A stretch of 23,507 nt of DNA, from positions 413,884 through 437,390 of the forward strand of contig NW_004754900.1 in assembly GCF_000188695.1 (NCBI RefSeq). The letters are read 5' to 3'. A program made the position numbers and the translations under genes. The stretch comes from Salpingoeca rosetta. Taxonomy: Eukaryota; Opisthokonta; Choanoflagellata; Craspedida; Salpingoecidae. The notes under the pieces are model-generated. The model saw only the letters and a program-made list of their open reading frames with translations, searched no databases and was not told the origin of the DNA. Below are positions 18,107-23,507 of this stretch, piece after piece (the first letter of the stretch is position 1; each line of letters begins with the position of its first letter).

Positions 18107-19994
18107 CTGTTTGTTGAATACGCATCAACACTTTGGCGTGTGCGCATCGGAAGCCCCACCAAACTGCAAATGCTGGCTGGTTGTTCACCTGCTACTGCCT
18201 GTCTTATGCATGCACGCGCAACACGTGTCGTTCGTTGCATGGACGATACAGGAGCCCGGTGAGGCGTGGGCGCAGGTCCATCTCCAGGTCACCGCGCCGA
18301 GGCCGCCGCGACAGCTACGCCAATCGCCGCCGTCGCTCGTACTCCCGCTCCACATCCCGCTCTCGCTCCCCATCTCGCTCCATCTCCCGCTCCCGCTCGC
18401 GGTCGCGCACGCCGCCCCGCGTTGCCGAAGAGGTCGGTGTTGGACACGTGCCCCACCTCCTGCTCGTTGAGGATGCGTGCTTGTAGCCGCCGCGCTGTTG
18501 CTGCCTTGTGCCAGTGCTTTGCGAACTTGCCCATGCTGCGCTTGAACACAAAACGTGTTTGTGCTGTCCTTGCATGTCTCACAAGTCTCGCGATCGGGTG
18601 TGATTGCCGCCGCATCCACAGGCGAAGCGGAAGCTGTATGTGGGCAAGCTCACAGGCAACGTGAACTCAGAGCACCTCAAGGAGATCTTCTCCCTCTACG
18701 GCCGTGTCGTCAACATCGACATGCCAACGGTACAATATTGCTCGCGTTAAGAAGAAGGCCCGGGGTGGAGGTGGAGAGGATGCGAGGGAGTGACCGAGGG
18801 CTGCACGCCTCCCACACATCCGGCCATCTCCCGTCATCCACTCTCCGCTCTCCTCATGTTCCCACCACCGCTTCCCTCTCTCCCTCTCTCCCGTCACCAT
18901 CTGCGCCAGAACCGGGGCGGGGGTTCGCGCCACTTTGCGTATGTTGAGTATGATGTGCCGGAGGATGCTGACAAGGCCCTGGAGCACATGGACGGCGGGC
19001 AGATTGATGGCCAGACCATCGAGGTCGAACACGTCAACATCAACAGGTGACGTTGGCCGTTGTGGTGCTGTGGTGCTGGTGCTGGTGTGTTCGTGTGTTT
19101 GGTGGTGGGCTAGACGTGTGTGTTTGCGTGCGTGCGCGCGTGCGTGCGCGACGTGTGCGTGTGTGTGTTTGTGTTTGTGTTTACTCGAATTCATTTTGCT
19201 GTTTGCATCCATTCCATGAACAGGCTGATGCAACGCAGAGAGCGTCGAGGTGAGACGAAGACGGGCTGTGTGTGTGAGGGGGGGGGGAATTGCACATGCG
19301 CTGCGCTGCCAAAAGCCCAATAGCCCACGGTCACCGCTCACAACCTGTACAACGCCCTCGCCCATCACATCACCATCATCATCACCATCATCGTCACCAT
19401 CATGACCATGACCATCATCACCATCATCGTCACCATCATGACCATCATCACCATCACCATCACCATCATCATCATCATCATCATCGTCATCATGACCATC
19501 ATGACCATCACCATCATCAGGACCGATTGGACGGCCGCGCCGGCGGTTCCGGTCGCGATCGCGATCGCCGTTCATGCGCCGCCGCCGCACCCCGCCACGC
19601 AGGTACGACCACACATGCACACATGCACACATGCACACACATGCACACATGCACACATGTACACACATGCACACACATACGCATATGCACAGATACACAC
19701 ATGCACACACGTACCCATATGCACACATGCGCATGGCAGTCGCTCACATCCCACTGATCTCTTCCTTGCCACCACGATGACGGCGGCTGTCACGCTTGTG
19801 CTGCACGTGTGTGTGTGTGTGTGTTTGTGTGTGTGTATGACAGGCGCTCACCACCACGCTACTCCTCCTCTCGTCGCACACCACCACGCCGCACACCACC
19901 GCGTCGCTCGCCACCGCGCCGCCGTCGTGGCTCATCATCGTCATCGTCATCCGCATCGTCGCGATCGCGCTCACGCTCTCCGCGCAGGCGCTAG
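17708..19994 (+). CDS. RNPS1: RNPS1, SR-related splicing / exon-junction factor (8 coding exons)
   Basis: The exons are 17708-17736, 17857-17922, 18252-18432, 18622-18729, 18910-19046, 19224-19249, 19521-19602 and 19844-19994, giving 780 nt, 259 residues, with all phases matching. Residues 1-92 are an Arg/Ser-rich domain with many RS and SRSP units. The RRM spans about 95-172: RNP2 LYVGKL (97-102), RNP1-like RHFAYVEY (135-142) and the diagnostic HMDGGQIDGQ (154-163). A C-terminal RS/RP-rich tail has repeated SPPR and TPPR units and ends SRSPRRR. This is the RNPS1 layout. In animals RNPS1 forms the ASAP complex with Acinus and SAP18, joins the exon junction complex, and promotes splicing and nonsense-mediated decay in the nucleus. 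The RRM is split between exons 4 and 5 in the loop before RNP1, which is shorter than in human. An alternative start is the adjacent ATG at 17711. It is divergent from AIDA. Confidence 0.9.
17923..18251 (+). repeat. RNPS1 intron 2, TTGTGTGTG repeats and (TG)n
   Basis: The 329-bp intron carries about nine TTGTGTGTG-type units (about 17965-18040) followed by clean (TG)n to about 18104. The donor is GTGTGTAC and the acceptor is GATACAG. Confidence 0.88.
19250..19520 (+). repeat. RNPS1 intron 6, (CAT/CAC)n running into the acceptor
   Basis: From about 19354 to 19520 the intron is CAT and CAC triplets with a few GAC and CGT. The 3' splice site CAG at 19518-19520 is a one-base variant of the repeat unit. 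No pyrimidine tract is present. Confidence 0.88.
19603..19843 (+). repeat. RNPS1 intron 7, ACACATGC repeats and (TG)n at the acceptor
   Basis: ACACATGC-type repeats fill about 19612-19735. A short (TG)n at about 19807-19838 leads directly to TATGACAG, the acceptor of the last exon. Confidence 0.87.
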
Positions 19995-20575
19995 GCGGCA
20001 CCGTGATGGCTGCACAGATTGCATGATGATGACATTGTGACGGTTGATGGCTGCACAGTTGAGATGGTGACGGCTGTGATGGCTGATAGTTGTGATGCTC
20101 ACGCTCGTGATGGGATGGATGATGATGGCTGAAGGAATGACATGGCGATGTCTGATGGCTGTGTGTGTGTGTGCGTGCTGTGTTCGTGGTGTCTGTGGTG
20201 GTTATTGTTGTCGCGTGTACGCTTCGGTTTTGTTGTGCAGCGTTGTGTCGTTGCCATGAGCAAGTGGCATGTGTTCATGTGCATGGCGACAATTGTGGCG
20301 TGCAGTGTGAAGTGAGTTGTATTGTGGTGTCGCTCTGTTTTGTGTACACCGCATGAGTGGCTGTTGCTTCTGTGCTGCCAAGTAAACAGCAGGGAGCATT
20401 ACATGTATTGTATCGATTGCTTGTTATTGTCATCATCACAGCGCGACAAGCACACATCAGCGCAGTCAACGAATAGAGAGAGGGGAAGAGGGCAAAGACC
20501 GTTAACAACAAAATGCCACCTCATGGGCCCAACTTACACAAAGCCTCAGCATCATCATAATACACACACGCACAT

Positions 20576-20655
<80 letters not shown>

Positions 20656-20664
20656 CATGCTGCG
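19995..20664. other. Convergent 3' spacer with (CA)n
   Basis: This lies between the RNPS1 stop and the SPOC-gene stop. It has two near-copies of a gatggctgcacag block just after the RNPS1 stop (about 20006 and 20046) and a (CA)n tract with a few CG/TG interruptions at about 20561-20653, ending about 11 bases from the SPOC-gene stop codon. No gene is supported. Confidence 0.75.
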
Positions 20665-22390
20665 TCACAGCAGGATTTGTCCTGGCGTGTACTCTTCCAC
20701 TGGCTCCTGCTGCGCTTGGTGTGTGTCTGTCTCTGTCGGCGTGTGCGTCGCACTGCCCCGGCTCCCCTTGCGATGATGATGGTGGCGGTGGCGGCGGTGG
20801 TGATGCGATGCGGATGAGTGGTGGGAACGGCGACGAGTGGATGACGACGACGACGACCGCTCGTTCGAGATGATCACGGCCAGGAGGTGATCTGCATCCG
20901 GCAGCGCATCTGAACACGAACACGCGGGCAGATGAAAAAGGGAATGGGCGGGGGGATGGTGGTGACATGGAGTGTGTGGGGATGTGTTGGAGTGTGTTGG
21001 AGTGTGTTTGAGTGTGGGAGGTGCAGCGCAGTGGCAACGTCACACACAGACACAGCAGGACCGGCAGGACCGGCAGACAGACAGACACACACAGACAGAC
21101 ACAGACACACATACAGACACGGACGTACGTGTTTGCTTGAGCCTGAGCTTCTGCAGTTCCGCCGGCAGCTGCTCGCCCTTCTTCATGGGGAGAAGATACG
21201 CGTCCTTGATTGAGGGCTGCACCTCCCCACACACGCCGAGCCGGTCCCGGCTGAGGGCAAGGAAGGAAGGAAGGAAGTTGGTGATGGTTGTGGTGGTGGC
21301 CACGTCGTGGTCCCATGTATGAACATCATGAAACGAAACTCCCGGGCACTCCCGTCAACGTCACCACCATCATGAAACGAAACTCCCGGGCACTCACGTC
21401 AACGCCACCACCATCATGAAACGAAACTCCCGGGCACTCACGTCAACGCCACCACCATCATGAAACGAAACTCCCGGGCACTCACGTCAACGCCACCACC
21501 ATCATGAAACGAAACTCCCGGGCACTCACGTCAACGTCACCACCATCATGAAACGAAACTCCCGGGCACTCACGTCAACGCCACCACCATCATGAAACGA
21601 AACTCCCGGGCACTCCCGTCAACGCCACCACCATCATGAAACGAAACTCCCGGGCACTCCCGTCAACGCCACCACCATCATGAAACGAAACTCCCGGGCA
21701 CTCCCGTCAACGCCACCACCATCATGAAACGAAACTCCCGGGCACTCCCGTCAATGCCACCACCATCATGAAACGAAACTCCCGGGCACTCCCGTCAACG
21801 CCACCACCATTCGCGACGTGACACGACCACAATCACACCATCGCCACCATCATCATCACCATCACCACTGTCTCACCTTCGGAAGTACTCGAAGAGCGTG
21901 ACAAATGGCATCTCGTCGTCATCCGTCTCCGGCGTGAGAGCAACGAGATAGTACGTCTTGGACGCCGTCTTGCGCAACTTCCCAATGTACGACCACACCT
22001 GCACGGGCCGGGGGGTGTGAGTGTGTACAGTAGACGTGTGTGCGTGCGTTGGATACAGTCGGAATCAGACACGCCGAGAAGTACGCACACACACACATAC
22101 ACATACACACACATACACACATACACACACACACACACCTGGGCTGGTCTGATGCGGCCTGCCTGCTTGATGTGCGATCCGAGGACATTGGCGAGATCAG
22201 CAGACGGCCCAAAGCACAGCTGGCCGCGCATCTGCACAGAGGCAACCTCTGCATGGACGGTGGTGTGTTCATGGAAGGGGTGGAGAGGGACAGAAATGGA
22301 AGAAATGTCCAGCCGGGTGTGAGTGAACCTGGGCAAGCAAGAGCAGAGCCACGTAGGGACACACACCCACACACCCACAAACCCACAGAG

Positions 22391-22428
<38 letters not shown>

Positions 22429-23100
22429 CACACACCCACACACCCATACACACACACACACAGAGTCACACACACACACACACACACAGAGTCAAACACA
22501 ACACGTCTACAGTCACAACACCACCTATCCCCTTCCCAACACAACCCATCCAGCTTGGGTGCAGACCTGGCATGGATACGGTGCCCGACCAGACGCCAGC
22601 GGCGGTCTCCTCCTCCCGTCGACTCAAATCCGCAAACACCGATTCCGTCATGGATCGCAGCAGCTCTGCGTCGTCGTCCTGTTCATCGCGCATGCAGGGC
22701 GGTGTTCCCGGGGGCGTGGCACCGCCATCACCAAACCCATCGTCGTAGTCGTCATCACCATAACCACCGCTGCCGCCGCCGACGTTGTCGTCATCGTCGT
22801 CGTCGTCCCATTTGAACTTGGATACGGCCGTCACCACGTTGATGGTGCGCGGTGTGCCGACTGCTGAGCCAGTGTTCGACCCAACACCACCTTGCTGCGG
22901 CTGCTGTTGCTGTTGCTGTTGCTGTCCACCTTCCTGCTCACCTTGCTTCCCCTGCTGTGCACCACCACCACCACCGCTGTTGTTGCTGTTCGCGTCGTTA
23001 CCATCGCCATCACCAGCGCCAGCGGCTGCGGGCGGTGCCATGCCGAGTCCGGCCACTGGCGGTTCGTTGAAGTACGCGCTCGGATCGTTCAGGTCAAGCT
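20665..23100 (-). CDS. PHF3/DIDO-type SPOC-domain protein (last 5 exons, 5' partial)
   Basis: Exons in transcript order are 23100-22567, 22248-22139, 21998-21877, 21250-21129 and 20909-20665, about 376 residues in the window with all phases matching. The first exon is low complexity (Ala/Gly/Asp, a poly-Gln block, an Asp run after KFKW) and then enters the SPOC domain at VWSGTVSMP. The domain continues over all exons: EVASVQMRGQL; VWSYIGKLRK; YYLVALTPETDD; FVTLFEYFRSRDRLGVCGEV; IKDAYLLPM; HLLAVIISNER. This order and spacing match the SPOC domains of PHF3, DIDO1 and SPOCD1, which bind the Ser2-phosphorylated RNA polymerase II tail. PHD and TFIIS-M domains, if present, would be to the right of the window. 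The tail is Ser/His/Arg-rich and ends GQILL. A SPEN-type SPOC is less likely because of the short strand spacing. Confidence 0.86.
21324..21810. repeat. 44-bp minisatellite, 11 tandem copies in SPOC-gene intron
   Basis: Eleven contiguous 44-bp units have almost no divergence. Each contains gaaacgaaact, a central cccggg and a ccaccaccat end. Variation is confined to three sites: cac/ccc before gtcaa, aacg/aatg, and gcc/gtc. Units 2-6 carry the cac form and units 1 and 7-11 the ccc form. The period is not a multiple of three, so it is not coding. The array sits in the 626-bp intron 21251-21876, which is otherwise an ordinary GTGAGA...CTCAG intron. Confidence 0.95.
21999..22138 (-). repeat. SPOC-gene intron with (GT)n from the donor
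   Basis: In the sense direction the 140-bp intron starts GTGTGTGTGTG and continues as TG/TATG repeat for about 55 bases before unique sequence and GTGCAG. Confidence 0.88.
22249..22566 (-). repeat. SPOC-gene intron with TG-rich repeats
   Basis: The 318-bp intron contains interrupted TG repeats in the sense direction, seen as CA on the plus strand at about 22360-22493. Donor GTCTGC; acceptor CATGCAG. Confidence 0.85.
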
Positions 23101-23414
23101 CTGGTGTGTGATGTGATTGGCGGTGTGATTGGTGATGAGATAGGTGGTGGTGTGGTGGTGTGATTGGTGGTGGTGTGATGGGTGGTGTGATTGGTGGTAT
23201 GTGATGTCGGTTGATTGTGTGTATGGTGGTGGTTGGTGTCGGGTGAAAAGTCTTGATGGAACAAACGTTGGCATGCGAGCGAGTGAAGTGCGGCATCAGT
23301 AGAAAGCGTCGTGTGACTCTCGGCGTGTGATCGGCCCACAAGACCGCTAGTACGCGTGTGTGCGTGTGTGTGCGTGTGTGTGTGCGTGCGTGCGTGCGTG
23401 CGTGTGCGTGTGTG

Positions 23415-23502
<88 letters not shown>

Positions 23503-23507
23503 ACACA
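23101..23507. repeat. Upstream intron of SPOC gene: TTGGTG-like repeats and long TG tract
   Basis: Sequence to the right of the first visible SPOC exon ends with an acceptor ACCAG at 23101-23105 (minus strand). It holds degenerate gattggtg/ggtggtg repeats (about 23105-23235), about 100 bp of unique sequence, then TG with CG interruptions from 23355 to the window edge. It looks intronic in the sense direction; no further exon is convincing. Confidence 0.65.

Noticed and set aside
21324..21810. CRISPR-like array
   Set aside because: The 44-bp units are contiguous with no spacers, in a eukaryotic intron. It is a minisatellite.
21324..21810. Interferon-response-like element (gaaacgaaact) in each unit
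   Set aside because: The spacing between the GAAA blocks is one base rather than the usual two, and there is no reason to expect IRF factors in this organism.
23229..23350. Possible extra SPOC-gene exon in the unique patch near the right edge
   Set aside because: No acceptor/donor pair in phase and no conserved block could be found.

Overview
The window is nuclear DNA from a gene-dense, microsatellite-rich eukaryote. Five of the eight genes carry GT-AG introns of roughly 120-630 bp. Coding DNA is GC-rich, and almost every intron and spacer contains (TG)n, (CA)n, (GACA)n or (CAT/CAC)n repeats. The gene set includes ESCRT-II VPS36, the splicing/EJC factor RNPS1, the C2 protein AIDA and a PHF3/DIDO-type SPOC protein, which points to an opisthokont. 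A unicellular holozoan, probably a choanoflagellate of the Salpingoeca kind, is my best guess; this is inferred from gene content and style, not from a database match.

Layout, left to right. (1) 1-2912 (+): 3' part of a long alpha-helical, armadillo-like protein with a 20-residue tandem repeat and a poly-Asn tract; its 5' end lies outside the window. (2) 4095-7433 (+): a 1112-residue F-box-like protein with acidic and Gln-rich low-complexity regions and an LRR-like C-terminal half, probably preceded by a 5'-UTR intron. (3) 8170-9177 (+): single-exon alpha/beta hydrolase of the monoacylglycerol-lipase type. (4) 9542-11796 (+): VPS36 in 5 exons. (5) 12251-13387 (+): mitochondrial carrier of the SLC25A34/35 (oxaloacetate carrier) type in 2 exons. 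(6) 17177-14427 (-): AIDA in 9 exons. (7) 17708-19994 (+): RNPS1 in 8 coding exons. (8) about 23100-20665 (-): last five exons of a SPOC-domain protein whose N-terminal part lies beyond the right edge.

The multi-exon models were assembled by hand from homology blocks, GT-AG boundaries and phase. Every model closes without a frame error: VPS36 1323 nt, carrier 888 nt, AIDA 1008 nt, RNPS1 780 nt. AIDA and RNPS1 are divergent and share a 530 bp upstream region. The carrier/AIDA and RNPS1/SPOC pairs are convergent. The genes are not an operon. RNPS1 and the SPOC protein both act in RNA polymerase II transcript processing, but nothing here shows that they are co-regulated.

I do not see a wholly new multi-gene system. 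The most interesting signals are: an 11-copy, 44-bp minisatellite inside a SPOC-gene intron, five units of which carry a consensus 5' splice site in the sense direction; two back-to-back three-codon uORFs in the predicted RNPS1 leader; splice sites built directly into microsatellites; an AIDA orthologue in what looks like a non-animal; and two large lineage-specific-looking single-exon genes.
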